This document shows, in pieces, positions 1 to 8,566 of a stretch of DNA of 40,157 bases. The DNA lies in contig LKNB01000026.1 in assembly GCA_001564055.1 (NCBI GenBank), positions 1 to 40,157 on the forward strand, given 5' to 3'. The notes beneath the pieces were generated by a model, which did not search any database, was not told the origin of the DNA, and worked only from the letters and a program-made list of their open reading frames with translations. The position numbers and the translations under genes were made by a program. The stretch is from Rhodothermaceae bacterium Tc-Br11_B2g6_7. Its GTDB lineage: Bacteria; Bacteroidota; Rhodothermia; Rhodothermales; Salinibacteraceae. Every line of letters begins with the position of its first letter. Position 1 is the first letter of the stretch.

Positions 1-237
1 GCCGCGTGGCTTCCCCCCTTGCTTCACTGCGAACTGCCGCCAGGCCTCGTTCGCCGCCAGAATGGTGCCTTCCGCATCCAACACGGCCACATGCGCCGGG
101 AGGGCATTCAGGAGTACCTGCGAAGCACCTGATGCCTCCGTGGCAAGCCGCTGCCGCAACGCCTCATTCGCTCGCCGGCAGGCCGCCAGTTCCTCGCGCA
201 ACTGCGCGGACTCGTCGCCGGAGGTATCTGCGTCCAT
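1..237 (-). CDS. PAS-domain signalling protein, N-terminal part only
   Basis: A reading frame opens at an ATG (235-237) and runs leftward without a stop through the window edge, giving the first 79 residues. Residues 1-30 are a charged, Leu/Arg/Glu-rich stretch of coiled-coil type. From about residue 40 the sequence reads LLNALPAHVAVLDAEGTI followed by LAANEAWRQFA, which is the characteristic start of a PAS sensor domain as found in Bacteroidota histidine kinases, diguanylate cyclases and PAS-containing regulators. The output domain lies outside the window, so kinase versus other output cannot be decided. An AAAGG sequence sits 4 nt before the start. No signal peptide is visible, so the part seen is cytoplasmic. 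The PAS identity is a family-level recognition. Confidence 0.7.
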   Translation of the reverse strand, partial: MDADTSGDESAQLREELAACRRANEALRQRLATEASGASQVLLNALPAHVAVLDAEGTILAANEAWRQFAVKQGGKPRG

Positions 238-402
238 AAGCCTTTATGAGCATCTCCCATCGTAGGTGAGGCGCGGATTACATCAAATATATGCGCCAAT
301 TCTATACTGCACTTCTATCCATCGTACCGCGGACACTGGTCACGGTTTCACATTTGCTTCATAGTTGATTTTGTTGAAGATAGCCAACGCAGGGCGAGCC
401 CG

Positions 403-972
403 TTACGCAACCAGCAGCACGAGTAGCGCGACCACAGGCACGGAGAGCACGGCGGCGATGATTTGTAGAACACTCAGCAGCAGGGCCGCCAGCAGGAGCA
501 GCAGGCCGGGCAGCGTAAAGAGGCGGACGGCCGCCGCGTAGCGCACCAGCATCCCCTTATACTCCACCACAAGCCGGCGCATCTTCCACAGCGCAGCGGT
601 CACCTTCCCGATGCGCCACCAGCGCTGCGCTTCGGTTTCGCCGGCGGATAGGCTGATGGTCTCCTTTATGTGGGCTTGCCCGCTTTCTGCCATCGCCGCC
701 ACCCGCTCGGGCAGGTGCATCACCTCGTTGAGGCCGAGGGTCAGCGCATAGAGCAGGCCCGCCGGCAGCAGCATCACCAGTCCAATCAGAATCGCTGTGA
801 GGGCCACGAGCGTGTACTCCAGCACACCCGTCAGCACAAACACGACGCCCCAGAGCCAGACGGCCGACAGCGCCGCGTACAGTGAGAGCTGGCGCACCTT
901 TCCGATGATACTCTGCGCCGTACGGGCAATAGCTTGGGCACGCTCTTGCAGGGCAGAGGACGAGTCGGGCAT
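403..972 (-). CDS. Small integral membrane protein of unknown function
   Basis: The protein has 189 residues if started at the ATG beginning MPDSSS. An upstream ATG at 1023 would add 17 residues unlike a natural N-terminus. An amphipathic N-terminal segment is followed by two strongly hydrophobic segments (about residues 30-50 and 53-78). A cytoplasm-like central part contains AGETEAQRWWRIGK, and a C-terminal block of nearly continuous Leu/Val/Ala (about residues 150-189) looks like one or two more membrane helices. It lies on the same strand as the MscS-type channel gene upstream, 78 nt away, and the two may be co-transcribed. I do not recognise a named family. Confidence 0.65.
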   Translation of the reverse strand: MPDSSSALQERAQAIARTAQSIIGKVRQLSLYAALSAVWLWGVVFVLTGVLEYTLVALTAILIGLVMLLPAGLLYALTLGLNEVMHLPERVAAMAESGQAHIKETISLSAGETEAQRWWRIGKVTAALWKMRRLVVEYKGMLVRYAAAVRLFTLPGLLLLLAALLLSVLQIIAAVLSVPVVALLVLLVA

Positions 973-1050
973 GAGGTGGGGCCGTCCGTGGATGAGAAAG
1001 GCAGGTACGGCCACGCAACGCATTCCTGCGCCGCACGTGCCCGCAGCGTG

Positions 1051-1950
1051 CTATCGGTCCGACGCGTCGTCGGCGCTCGTCACAGCATCAGCCGAGCGTC
1101 CGTTTTCAAGCTGAACGGCGGTTTTCATGTGCAGATCGCGCTGCGGGAAGGGGATGGTAATGCCGTGGTCGGTGAATGCCTCCAGCAGGGCGAAATACAG
1201 ATCGCTCTTGAACAGGCCCGGGCGGTCGGCGCGGAGGATCGTCCAGGCGCGCAGCTCGAATTCAAGCGCGCTATCGCCAAACTCGAGGAAGCGCACCGCT
1301 GGTCCCGGATCGCGCAGGGTGCCGGTGACGCTCCGCGCCGCCTCCAGCGCCAGCTGCTCCACCTGCCGCACGTCACTCTCATAGCTGACGCCAAACGGCA
1401 CGCGAATGCGGAGCTTGGCGTCGCCGTGGCTCAGGTTGGTCACGCGCTCCGAGATGAACTCGGCGTTCGGTACGATGATAATGATGTTGTCGTTGGTGCG
1501 GATCATGGTGCTGCGCGCGCCGATGCGCGTGACGTTCCCCTCGGTGCCGCCAACCACCACGCGGTCGTTCACCTGAATCGGACGCTCGGCCAGGATGATG
1601 AGGCCGCTCACAAAGTTATTGACAATGTTCTGCAGTCCAAAGCCAATACCCAGCCCCAGCGCGCCGGCCAACACAGCCAGCGAGGTCAGGTCTACGCCCA
1701 GCATCTGCACCACCATCAGGAGCCCAATGAACAGCACCACATAGCCGACGATGCGAGCGAGCGACTCTACCAACACGGACTCAAGGTTCGTCCACACCTG
1801 CAACTGTTTGCGCAGCAGGCGCCGTGCCCAGCGGGTGGCCACTGCCACGAGGACAAGCAGCAAGGCAAAGTAAACCAGGGTCGCAACCGTCACCGGTGTT
1901 TCGCCCAGAAAAAAGAGCGGGCCCTGCAGGATGTCAAACACGTCCGTCAT
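1051..1950 (-). CDS. MscS-family mechanosensitive channel
   Basis: The product is 299 residues, close to the 286 of E. coli MscS. It is predicted to be a membrane channel that opens under tension and releases solutes during osmotic downshock. Two N-terminal transmembrane segments (about residues 20-40 and 65-87) precede the pore helix region ALGLGIGFGLQNIVNNFVSG, which has the Gly/Ala packing typical of MscS TM3. Then comes the beta domain (RPIQVNDRVVVGGTEGNV, IGARSTMIRTNDN, VPNAEFI) and the mixed alpha/beta C-terminal domain ending near ITIPFPQRDLHM. I chose the ATG at 1950 because the 32 residues added by the upstream ATG at 2046 are not MscS-like. An osmotic role fits a halophile-like lineage, but that is inference. 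Confidence 0.92.
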   Translation of the reverse strand: MTDVFDILQGPLFFLGETPVTVATLVYFALLLVLVAVATRWARRLLRKQLQVWTNLESVLVESLARIVGYVVLFIGLLMVVQMLGVDLTSLAVLAGALGLGIGFGLQNIVNNFVSGLIILAERPIQVNDRVVVGGTEGNVTRIGARSTMIRTNDNIIIIVPNAEFISERVTNLSHGDAKLRIRVPFGVSYESDVRQVEQLALEAARSVTGTLRDPGPAVRFLEFGDSALEFELRAWTILRADRPGLFKSDLYFALLEAFTDHGITIPFPQRDLHMKTAVQLENGRSADAVTSADDASDR

Positions 1951-2061
1951 GAAGTTCGGCAACCACGGTGTACGCGAGAGACGGCAAGATACCACTTCAC
2001 GGCCCGAAAAGGAAGCAGCGTGCCCTCCCTCAGCCGGTTCACGCACCGGCTGAGGCCTACC

Positions 2062-2985
2062 TCACTCAAATAGGTCCCGATCCCAGCGGACGATGGCCCG
2101 CTCGTGGGGGCCATAGCGGCTACAGGCGTAGAGCGCGCCCTCGGGGCCCCAGGCCATCGCGTGCAGGGAACGCCCCAGGCTGTAAGGGGCCGCGCGGTAG
2201 GGCGGGCGCAGGCGCACCACATACGCAACCGAGGGCGCGGAAAAGCCAAGCGCGCCTCTTTCGGACACCCGGTAGGCCAACCACGCCCCATCCGGCGAAG
2301 GGACATAGCTCCTCTGCCAGTCCCTGTCGTCCGGGGCATACAGGTGGATGCGCTGGCTCAAGCGGCTGTGCGGCCGGTGGGCGGCCAGCTCGTGTCCCTC
2401 CGCATGATACAGTCGGATTTCCTTGGCAGAGCGCTGCTCTCGCCGAACAGGCGGTGGCGGCGGCGGGTCGGGCTCGCGGCAGTCCGGCGCCGCCACGGCC
2501 CGGACCGTGAGCGGTGACGCATCAAGGCGCAGCACAAACGCCGCCCGCTCAGGCCGCCCCTCCGTGAGGCGGGTGCGGGCAAAGTAGAGGGCCGACGCAT
2601 CCCGGTTAAAGCAGCCCACCCCCTGGGGCGCCAGCCCGCGCTGCCGCAACGTGTCGGCCTGCGCAGCGAACCTGAGGTCCTGGGGCGCGCCGGTCTCACG
2701 GTCTACCAGCACCGGACGCCGGACGCCATGCGCGATGCCTGAGGCGGCGTCGGTCGTTCGGACGAGGTCGGTGGCCACGAGCCAGCGCCCATCCGGCGAC
2801 AACGCAAAGTCGCAACTCTGCGACGGGAGCGCGAACGTAAGCGTCGCCCCTGCATCCTCAGCGGACGGCAGCTCTGCACAGGCCGCAAGGGACAGGCCAA
2901 GCAGCAGCAAAAGCAGCAGCAAAAGCAGCAGGCCTGCAACTCCCTCCTGCGGTGAACGGGGTTGGTGGGGACGACGTTTTCTCAT
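2062..2985 (-). CDS. Putative beta-propeller-like lipoprotein
   Basis: The 307-residue protein begins with a basic segment, a long poly-Leu hydrophobic core and the lipobox LAAC, so it is predicted to be lipid-anchored after signal peptidase II cleavage at about Cys36. The mature part has repeated short motifs of the S-PDG-W type (LSPDGRWLVATD, PSPDGAWLAYRV, WGPEGALYACSR), as in TolB/WD40-like propellers, and a Pro-rich stretch (PDPPPPPPVRR) in the middle. There are too few blades to be sure of a full propeller. The poly-Leu core is encoded by an in-frame 12-nt repeat. Function is unknown. It follows no obvious operon partner. Confidence 0.7.
   Translation of the reverse strand: MRKRRPHQPRSPQEGVAGLLLLLLLLLLLGLSLAACAELPSAEDAGATLTFALPSQSCDFALSPDGRWLVATDLVRTTDAASGIAHGVRRPVLVDRETGAPQDLRFAAQADTLRQRGLAPQGVGCFNRDASALYFARTRLTEGRPERAAFVLRLDASPLTVRAVAAPDCREPDPPPPPPVRREQRSAKEIRLYHAEGHELAAHRPHSRLSQRIHLYAPDDRDWQRSYVPSPDGAWLAYRVSERGALGFSAPSVAYVVRLRPPYRAAPYSLGRSLHAMAWGPEGALYACSRYGPHERAIVRWDRDLFE
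2901..2931 (-). repeat. 12-nt microsatellite-like repeat encoding poly-Leu
   Basis: The unit gcagcagcaaaa (plus strand) occurs about 2.6 times in tandem. It encodes four Leu per unit on the minus strand within the signal peptide of the lipoprotein above. Because 12 is a multiple of three, copy-number change would lengthen or shorten the hydrophobic core without shifting the frame. Confidence 0.85.
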
Positions 2986-3409
2986 GGCATGACCTCCGGG
3001 GCAGGGGGCGACAGCGCACGCCCACGGGTGTCCGGCCCAGTCTCCTGGCCGCTCATCGGTACGCGCACGGCAACATCACTGGGTTACTGTCAAATAAGGT
3101 GCCTATCGACCGCTCTCTGAACTTCTGCGTCCTCGCGTACGCAGAGCCTGCAGCTTGCCCGTACAACGCCGGGTACCCTGAAGCTTCTGCCGGCGTCCCC
3201 ACCGCAGGGGTTTCCTGCCGGGTCTCTTGTCTACTTCATTGGCATACACCTCCTCGGCAGACGCAGCCAACCCATCAGGGCCGGAGAACAGGAACGGTGG
3301 TTGAAGCTGGTCCGCGAGGGAGGGGGTTGCTGTGATCGTAGGGATCACTCGTCGGGGAAGCGCCATAAGCCACTTTCAACGCGCTCCTCCATCGTCCCCC
3401 GCGTATCCA
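2986..3409. other. Intergenic stretch, no gene seen
   Basis: This 424-nt stretch separates the divergently transcribed lipoprotein and aldo/keto reductase genes, so it should hold both promoters. The short open frames here have no recognisable protein character, and I found no convincing RNA gene, repeat or clear promoter hexamers. Confidence 0.5.
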
Positions 3410-4360
3410 ATGAAAACCATTTCTTTTGCAAACGGCGATACAATGCCCATGCTTGGCCTCGGCACCTGGAAGTCTGCCCCGGGCGATGCGTACGAGGCGG
3501 TAAAAACGGCCTTGCAGGTCGGCTATCGCCATATTGACTGCGCGCTGATCTATGGTAACGAGCCTGAGGTGGGCAACGCCCTGCAGGAGGCCCTCAGCGA
3601 CGGCGTCGTCAGCCGAGACGAGGTCTGGATCACCTCCAAGCTCTGGAACGACGCCCATGCCCGGGAGGACGTGCGGCCGGCTCTGGAGCAGACGCTCGCC
3701 GGCCTCCAGCTGGAGGCCGTTGACCTGTACCTCATGCACTGGCCCGTGGCACTGACGCCGGGGACGACCATGCCGGAAGGGCCGGACGACTTTGTGTCGC
3801 TCGACGATGTGCCGCTTGCGGAAACCTGGGCCGCCCTGGAAGACGTCAAGAAGGCTGGCCTTGCGCACCATATCGGCGTCTCGAACTTCAGCGTGTCCAC
3901 GCTACAGGCGCTGATGGACGCCGGCAGTGTCACGCCTGAAATAAATCAGGTCGAGTTGCATCCGTACCTGCAGCAGCCGGACTTGCTCTCGTTTGCGCGG
4001 GAGGCTGGGATTCCCCTCACCGCCTACTCCCCGCTTGGCTCCAAGGACCGCCCGGACGAGATGAAGGCGGAGGACGAACCGGTGCTCCTGGAGGATCCGA
4101 CCATTCATGCCATCGCCGAGCGGCACGACGCTTCCCCCGCACAGGTGCTCATTAGCTGGGCGATCCATCGTGGAACCGCGGTGATTCCGAAGTCCACGAC
4201 CCCCGCACACATCAAGGAAAACCTGGCTGCGGTAGACGTAACGCTGACCGACGAGGACATGGAGGCCATCGCTGCGCTCGATCGGGGCCGCCGCTACCTC
4301 TCGGGTGACCTTTGGACGGCGGCGGGCACGCCGTACACGAAGGCGGACCTCTGGGGATAA
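3410..4360 (+). CDS. Aldo/keto reductase (NADPH-dependent, AKR superfamily)
   Basis: This 316-residue (alpha/beta)8-barrel oxidoreductase reduces aldehydes or ketones with NADPH in the cytoplasm. All four catalytic residues are present and fall exactly at the classical AKR numbers: Asp43 and Tyr48 (HIDCALIYGNE), Lys77 (ITSKLW) and His110 (YLMHWP). The cofactor-binding segments GVSNFS, QVELHPYLQQ, AYSPLGS and the late VIPKST loop are intact. The ATG at 3410 places MKTISFANGDTMP at the N-terminus, as expected for the family; the frame also stays open upstream to an ATG at 3332, but that extension is not AKR-like. The gene is convergent with dps. The physiological substrate cannot be read from sequence; detoxification of reactive aldehydes is a common role. 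Confidence 0.93.
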   Translation: MKTISFANGDTMPMLGLGTWKSAPGDAYEAVKTALQVGYRHIDCALIYGNEPEVGNALQEALSDGVVSRDEVWITSKLWNDAHAREDVRPALEQTLAGLQLEAVDLYLMHWPVALTPGTTMPEGPDDFVSLDDVPLAETWAALEDVKKAGLAHHIGVSNFSVSTLQALMDAGSVTPEINQVELHPYLQQPDLLSFAREAGIPLTAYSPLGSKDRPDEMKAEDEPVLLEDPTIHAIAERHDASPAQVLISWAIHRGTAVIPKSTTPAHIKENLAAVDVTLTDEDMEAIAALDRGRRYLSGDLWTAAGTPYTKADLWG

Positions 4361-4513
4361 GCGTACGTCCGTTACCGTTCGCCCGGAGGCGCCCCCTGAG
4401 CCACGCTATGGGCCGCGGCCACGACGCAGGCGGGGGTGCAGGGTTGTGCTTCGGATGTACGCGCCGCCGTACCGGTCACCAGCGGGGCTGGCTGGGCGAT
4501 CCTGGAGCAGCCG

Positions 4514-4963
4514 CTATTCCAGATGACTGCGCAGCATCCAGGCGTTTTTCTCGTGGATGTCCATGCGCCGGGTGCCCAGATCCTCGCTGGCTGAGTCGTT
4601 TGCGGCTTCTGCTGCTTCAATTACCCGCTGGGCCGCATCCGAAATCGCTTGTTGATCGGCCACGAGCACACGGATCATCTCTTCCGCCTTGGGGTGTCCC
4701 GTCTCTTCGCTGACAACGCTCAGCTCGGCGAACGCGGTAAAGCTGGCTGGTGCAAACGCGCCCAACGTGCGGATGCGTTCGGCGATCTCATCAACCGCAA
4801 GCGCCAGTTCGGTGTATTGCTCCTCAAACAGCGTGTGCAGGGTCGTAAACATCGGCCCTGTCACATTCCAGTGATAATTGTGCGTTTTCAGGTACAGGGT
4901 GTAGCTGCTGGCAAGAAGCTCAGCGAGCGCTTCGACGACGGGTTCGTTGGATTGCGTTGGCAT
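4514..4963 (-). CDS. dps: Dps-family DNA-binding ferritin
   Basis: The 149-residue protein is a Dps/miniferritin: a dodecameric shell that oxidises Fe(II) with hydrogen peroxide and stores iron, protecting DNA in stress. The inter-subunit ferroxidase ligands sit at the canonical numbers His31 (HNYHWNV), His43, Asp58 and Glu62 (VDEIAERI). The usual Asp47 is replaced by Glu. The N-terminal tail is short with no Lys/Arg cluster, so direct DNA binding through such a tail is doubtful. The start has a good GAGGAG ribosome-binding site about 8 nt upstream, unusual for this window and suggesting strong translation. Its convergent neighbour is the aldo/keto reductase. No regulator gene is adjacent. 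Confidence 0.93.
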   Translation of the reverse strand: MPTQSNEPVVEALAELLASSYTLYLKTHNYHWNVTGPMFTTLHTLFEEQYTELALAVDEIAERIRTLGAFAPASFTAFAELSVVSEETGHPKAEEMIRVLVADQQAISDAAQRVIEAAEAANDSASEDLGTRRMDIHEKNAWMLRSHLE

Positions 4964-5330
4964 GGTACGACTCCTCAGCGGTGAATAGGTAAGGGGGCTG
5001 CAACAGGCGGCCCCACGAGTAGCCTTTTAGCTGCTGCGGGCCACACGTAAGGTAGAGAAGAAGCGAGAAAGACGCCATTGCTTGTATTTCGCGATCCGTC
5101 TTCGTCATCCGCATGCCAAAGCCCGACAGCGCGAACGGATCGGGCTTCGGTCTCGCCAGTCGCTGGTTGATCCGAGGCGCCTGCATCATCGACGAGCTGG
5201 CGGATCGGGCCGAACAGGCAGCGTTGCGCGAGGTCGACCGCTTCGACGAGCGCGTCACGTCCTCGCCGACGTGATGGTTACCGGTGGCGCCCCCAAACGC
5301 GCGCTTCTACAAATGACCCGGGATCGTCGG
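4964..5330. other. Region upstream of dps, mostly noncoding
   Basis: This 367-nt stretch should contain the dps promoter, but I cannot point to convincing hexamers. Its right half holds the small open frame annotated separately at 5113-5274. Nothing else is recognisable. Confidence 0.4.
5113..5274 (+). CDS. Possible small protein (53 aa)
   Basis: An ATG-initiated frame encodes 53 residues. The N-terminus is Gly/Ser-rich (MPKPDSANGSGFGLASRW). It is followed by an amphipathic, acidic helix-like segment (IIDELADRAEQAALREVDRF, then DERV). The composition and heptad-like spacing of hydrophobics look more protein-like than the competing frames here. There is no ribosome-binding site, the product is isolated between two minus-strand genes, and I recognise no family. 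It could be a genuine small protein, the C-terminal remnant of a larger lost gene, or chance. Confidence 0.3.
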   Translation: MPKPDSANGSGFGLASRWLIRGACIIDELADRAEQAALREVDRFDERVTSSPT

Positions 5331-6230
5331 TTACAACCCAAGCCCCAACTTCAGGGCAAAAGGGAGCTCCGTCACGTCGGGGACAGGATATATGAAGGAG
5401 AGCTCCAGATTTTCGGTAGGGCCGATGACGACTAAATTGACACGGTCGTTAGCCGACGGCGGAGGGGTGTCTTCCTGACCCACGACTTCGACCCGTTTCA
5501 CACGCCCGGGGCCATAGCAATACCACTCACTGACATCGGTGGATGCATCGTAGGCGTCCCGCAGGCATGTTACCTGTTCTCCCTCCACGGAAAAATAGTT
5601 ACTCCGGTCAGGGTCCAGCGATACGTACTGCAGGTGTTCCATTTGCACCGCGCGCTCGTCTTCCCCCACCATAAGCACCTCAAGGGTCCCCTCGATAGTC
5701 AGCGTTGTTGCATCAGAAGAGGGGAGGCCAAGCGTGCGCACAGGCACCGTAATGAACCCCCAGTCCGTTTCTGCCGAAACCTCATCATGGATGATGTGGC
5801 CCGTATCGCGCCGCTCCCCGGCTGTCATACCAAACATCTCCTCGAAATAGAGGTCGATCTCCGGTAAGCGGTCTCTTTCCTCCTGCAGCAGGTCCTTCCC
5901 CCGATCATCCACGAGGGAGGCAACAGCAGAACCGGTGCCGATACCCAGCACCGGTTGCTCAAACAGCACAACCTCGAGCTGAATGGTGGTCCCCGGCAAA
6001 TCGAAGGGTGACAGCACGAGGGGTGCATCGATAGTGAGCGAGGTAGCGTAGACGCCGTCAGCCGGTGGCTCCGGCTCCTGAGCCTGCGCCTGTACGGCAA
6101 ATGCGCTACAGGAGGAGATCAATAAATAGATCAGGACGCGGACCACGCGTCCCCACCGCGACAGGAGGGCGCATGAATACCTGTGTTTTAGTGCCGTGAA
6201 CCCACCGGAAACAGCAACGTGATTGACCAT
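5331..6230 (-). CDS. Exported protein of unknown function
   Basis: From the ATG at 6230 the protein has 299 residues. A hydrophobic signal segment (RVLIYLLISSCSAFAVQAQA) lies about 30 residues in and ends in an AQAQ-type signal peptidase I site. A GTG at 6146 (RVVRVLIY...) would give a cleaner signal peptide, and an ATG at 6275 also keeps the frame open, so the start is uncertain. The mature part is acidic and rich in beta-forming segments (TIQLEVVLFEQPVLG, ATTLTIEGTLEVLMVG, RVNLVVIGPTENLELSFIYP), which suggests an all-beta periplasmic or outer-membrane-associated protein. Two Cys (in EQVTCLRDAY and EWYCYGPG) may form a disulfide. No family is recognised. Confidence 0.65.
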   Translation of the reverse strand: MVNHVAVSGGFTALKHRYSCALLSRWGRVVRVLIYLLISSCSAFAVQAQAQEPEPPADGVYATSLTIDAPLVLSPFDLPGTTIQLEVVLFEQPVLGIGTGSAVASLVDDRGKDLLQEERDRLPEIDLYFEEMFGMTAGERRDTGHIIHDEVSAETDWGFITVPVRTLGLPSSDATTLTIEGTLEVLMVGEDERAVQMEHLQYVSLDPDRSNYFSVEGEQVTCLRDAYDASTDVSEWYCYGPGRVKRVEVVGQEDTPPPSANDRVNLVVIGPTENLELSFIYPVPDVTELPFALKLGLGL

Positions 6231-6311
6231 GGGATGACAGGGGAAAAGGTATGAGTGACGTAATTGCTTGACCATCGGGCACGCGCGAGGTAGGCTCTCC
6301 TGCCACCTGGC

Positions 6312-8069
6312 TTATCTGGAGCAAACCTCCGTACTGCCGGTGCCCCAGCGGACGGCGTTCCCCTCGTCCCGGATGAGGATCTCGGTCTCCTCCGGGTCCT
6401 GGGCGGATTCGCCGCAGCGGGGCGCACTGCCAAGGGACCACGTATTGCCGATGGCCTGCACCTCACCGACGACGGATCGGTCGGCGTCGCGAGCATCATC
6501 CACGTCAAATCCTTCAATGCCTGCGAACGTGTTGTTGCCCGGTGCCTCCTCCGTCCCGAGCGAGACCACGAACCCCTCATCATTGGGCGTCCTTGGGCCA
6601 AGGATGATGACCCCACTGCCGTTGATGTCCTCAATCGTGGTATTGCGCAGGGTCAGGGTGCCGTCCAGTTGAACGATACCCGCCTTGCTGAGAAACGTGA
6701 CATCGTCCGGATCCTGCGTATTTACACCTGCGATCCGACTATCGGCCACTGTCCACGTAGATTCCCGCAGCAGCACCGCCGTGTTTGCGATGTACTCGAA
6801 GGTAGAGTTGAGCACCGTCACGTTGGTATTGGGCTGGGCGTTGCCCATGTTGAGGGCACGGACAAAGCGCGTCCCGTCTGCCGTCCCGTCGCTTGAAGTG
6901 ACGGTCACATTCTCAAGCACCAGCGTGCTCTGATCTGCTCGCAGGTCAATCGCTTGGCCGGTATTCGATGGCGTATTGCCCGGTGCGATCGTGCTGTTTT
7001 GAATCGTCACTTGATGGTTGGTGCTTGCATTACCAATGCGAAGCGCACCCCCCGACGTAGGGCTTCCCATGCGCTCGAAGGACACGTAGTCAAACACGAC
7101 CGCCGTATTCGTCGTGTTAAACCGTGTGGCATAGGCCTTCCCCACGTTGCTTCCATCAACGACCAGGCTGGCGTCCTCGGTACCGCGCACGTCTACGCGG
7201 ATATCCGATCCAGCAGAGAGGGCGGCTCCGCCGGGGTTGCTCATCGTAAGGGTCAGGTCTTCAAGCTGCACAAGCGATGACGCGATAGAGGCCCCGTCGG
7301 TCACAAATAGGGCATCGGGATCGCCGCTCGCGTCACTTCCCGTGTAGCCGTTTTCTACATGCAGGTGGCGCATGACAACACCAGGCGGCAGGATGACGGC
7401 CGGCTCCCGGTCGACGTCCGGGCTCAGCAGGTGGATCGTGTTGCGGTCGGCCGCTTCATCCCCCTGCACGATGAGGTTTTCCGGGAAGGTGATGGGAAAG
7501 GTCTCCCCGTTGGCTTCATCGTATAGTCCTTCGGCCACGCGTAGGCTGTCTACCTGATGAAACGCGTCGCTCGCGTTAAGCCACACCACGCCAAGGCCCC
7601 CAGCGATGGATTGCAGAGGAGTCGAGGGCAGATAGCCATTGCGTTCAGCATCCGTGCCGTTTACCGCATCCACAAAAACACGGCGGGCGATAGCGGAGAT
7701 GGTGGCCACGTCGGTATCCGTTTCGCCTTCACTGGACGCCGTCAGGGTAAGTTCGTACGTGCCAGGAAGGTCCGGTAGCAATGCTGGAGTAGCCGTGTCC
7801 GTGTCGCTTAGCGTAGCGGTACTGCCCTCGGGCTGCGCCGTCAGTTCCCAGTTGAAGGTTACACTGCCGCTTCCGGAGGAAGCCGATCCATCAGCACCGG
7901 TTTCAAAACCCACAACGGCGTCCCCGTCGCCCCCTGCGTCCGCCGTCACGCTGGGCGTCGGGTCCGGATCTGTCGGCGTCGGATCGGGGTCCGGCCCCGT
8001 TACGTCGTCGCCGCAAGCGGTCAATAAGAAGATCAAGAAGAATCCCAGCCCTATGGGTACCCACCGCAT
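6312..8069 (-). CDS. DUF1565 / right-handed beta-helix surface lipoprotein
   Basis: The 585-residue protein starts with a signal peptide ending in the lipobox LLTAC (Cys19), so it is probably lipid-anchored. A Pro/Asp/Thr-rich linker (DPDPTPTDPDPTPS) leads to a PKD/K319L-like Ig domain (about residues 40-130: SVTFNWELTAQPEGSTATL, PGTYELTLTASS). The segment RRVFVDAVNGTDAERNG ... STPLQSIAGGL is the typical DUF1565 entry strand. It is followed by many degenerate rungs (VTIQNSTI, LVLENVTVTSS, VTVLNSTFEYI, LTLRNTTIEDI), i.e. a pectate-lyase-like parallel beta-helix to near the C-terminus. Such proteins bind or cleave surface polysaccharides, but no catalytic set can be assigned. The coding strand is Asp-rich and Lys-poor, fitting salt exposure. 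Confidence 0.85.
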   Translation of the reverse strand: MRWVPIGLGFFLIFLLTACGDDVTGPDPDPTPTDPDPTPSVTADAGGDGDAVVGFETGADGSASSGSGSVTFNWELTAQPEGSTATLSDTDTATPALLPDLPGTYELTLTASSEGETDTDVATISAIARRVFVDAVNGTDAERNGYLPSTPLQSIAGGLGVVWLNASDAFHQVDSLRVAEGLYDEANGETFPITFPENLIVQGDEAADRNTIHLLSPDVDREPAVILPPGVVMRHLHVENGYTGSDASGDPDALFVTDGASIASSLVQLEDLTLTMSNPGGAALSAGSDIRVDVRGTEDASLVVDGSNVGKAYATRFNTTNTAVVFDYVSFERMGSPTSGGALRIGNASTNHQVTIQNSTIAPGNTPSNTGQAIDLRADQSTLVLENVTVTSSDGTADGTRFVRALNMGNAQPNTNVTVLNSTFEYIANTAVLLRESTWTVADSRIAGVNTQDPDDVTFLSKAGIVQLDGTLTLRNTTIEDINGSGVIILGPRTPNDEGFVVSLGTEEAPGNNTFAGIEGFDVDDARDADRSVVGEVQAIGNTWSLGSAPRCGESAQDPEETEILIRDEGNAVRWGTGSTEVCSR

Positions 8070-8136
8070 GACGCGCCCCCGCTCATTAGAGTTTACCGGA
8101 CGATGAACATACCCCTAATGCGAAATTGGGGGCTAA

Positions 8137-8156
8137 ATCCGGACATTTCGCCGGAT
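8137..8156. promoter_or_regulatory. Short inverted repeat upstream of the beta-helix lipoprotein gene
   Basis: Perfect 6-bp arms ATCCGG/CCGGAT are separated by 8 nt and lie about 70-90 nt upstream of the start at 8069. It could be an operator or a 5' leader hairpin. The evidence is symmetry only. Confidence 0.25.
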
Positions 8157-8420
8157 GACGGACGTGTGGTGGCAGTGTTCAGGCGCGCTCCTCTCCTGAG
8201 GTACGAGCCTTTCGCGAGAGCCGCTACCTTACGCCGATAGCAAAACAGCAGCCCCGTTCGTCGTCTGCAGACCAGGGTGATGCAGCGCTCTCCACGACTG
8301 AGGGAACGGGCGTTTTGCTCGATCCCACGCGCTGCGTGCAAGGCTACGGTAGAGCGGTCCTATCAGCGTGAGCGTAGCGAGAAAACACAGGCTTGGTGCG
8401 CTGGCAGTGGACGTAGAACC

Positions 8421-8460
8421 GTCCTGATGCGCGTGCCGAAGCTGGAGCATTGGCACGAGA
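8421..8460 (+). repeat. REP-like hairpin repeat, diverged copy
   Basis: The stretch matches 9691-9730 closely (ACCGTCC...GCGCGTGCCGA.GCTGGAGCAT.GGCACGAGA). Its hairpin arms CGTGCC/GGCACG (8432-8457) are kept, with mismatches next to the loop. It is the same element class as the intact copy 1.3 kb to the right. Confidence 0.75.
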
Positions 8461-8566
8461 GAAGTTCGATGAGTGAGCATCCATGTCCCACTCGGGGTTC
8501 CGCAAATCCAATTCTCGCAACCACAATGGTACCGGCTGGCCATTCATTAAGCGGTTGCATCCGTAT

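Larger units (their letters stand above)
8070..8566. other. Intergenic stretch with hairpins and a degenerate REP-like copy
   Basis: No gene is supported in these 497 nt. It contains a short perfect inverted repeat at 8137-8156 (ATCCGG arms) upstream of the beta-helix gene, and a degenerate copy (8421-8460) of the hairpin repeat seen at 9682-9730. The small open frames here are by-products of those repeats. Confidence 0.5.

Noticed and set aside
934..2073. Open frame of 379 codons on the plus strand opposite the MscS-type gene
   Set aside because: The opposite strand encodes a clear MscS channel; this frame is Gln/His/Arg-rich with no family features.
3103..3366. 87-codon minus-strand frame between the lipoprotein and the aldo/keto reductase
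   Set aside because: Low-complexity Arg/Gly/Pro content, no homologous feel, and it occupies the expected divergent promoter region.
8229..8560. Short minus-strand proteins in the intergenic region left of the PIN module
   Set aside because: They are translations of a REP-like repeat copy and have no ribosome-binding site or family match.
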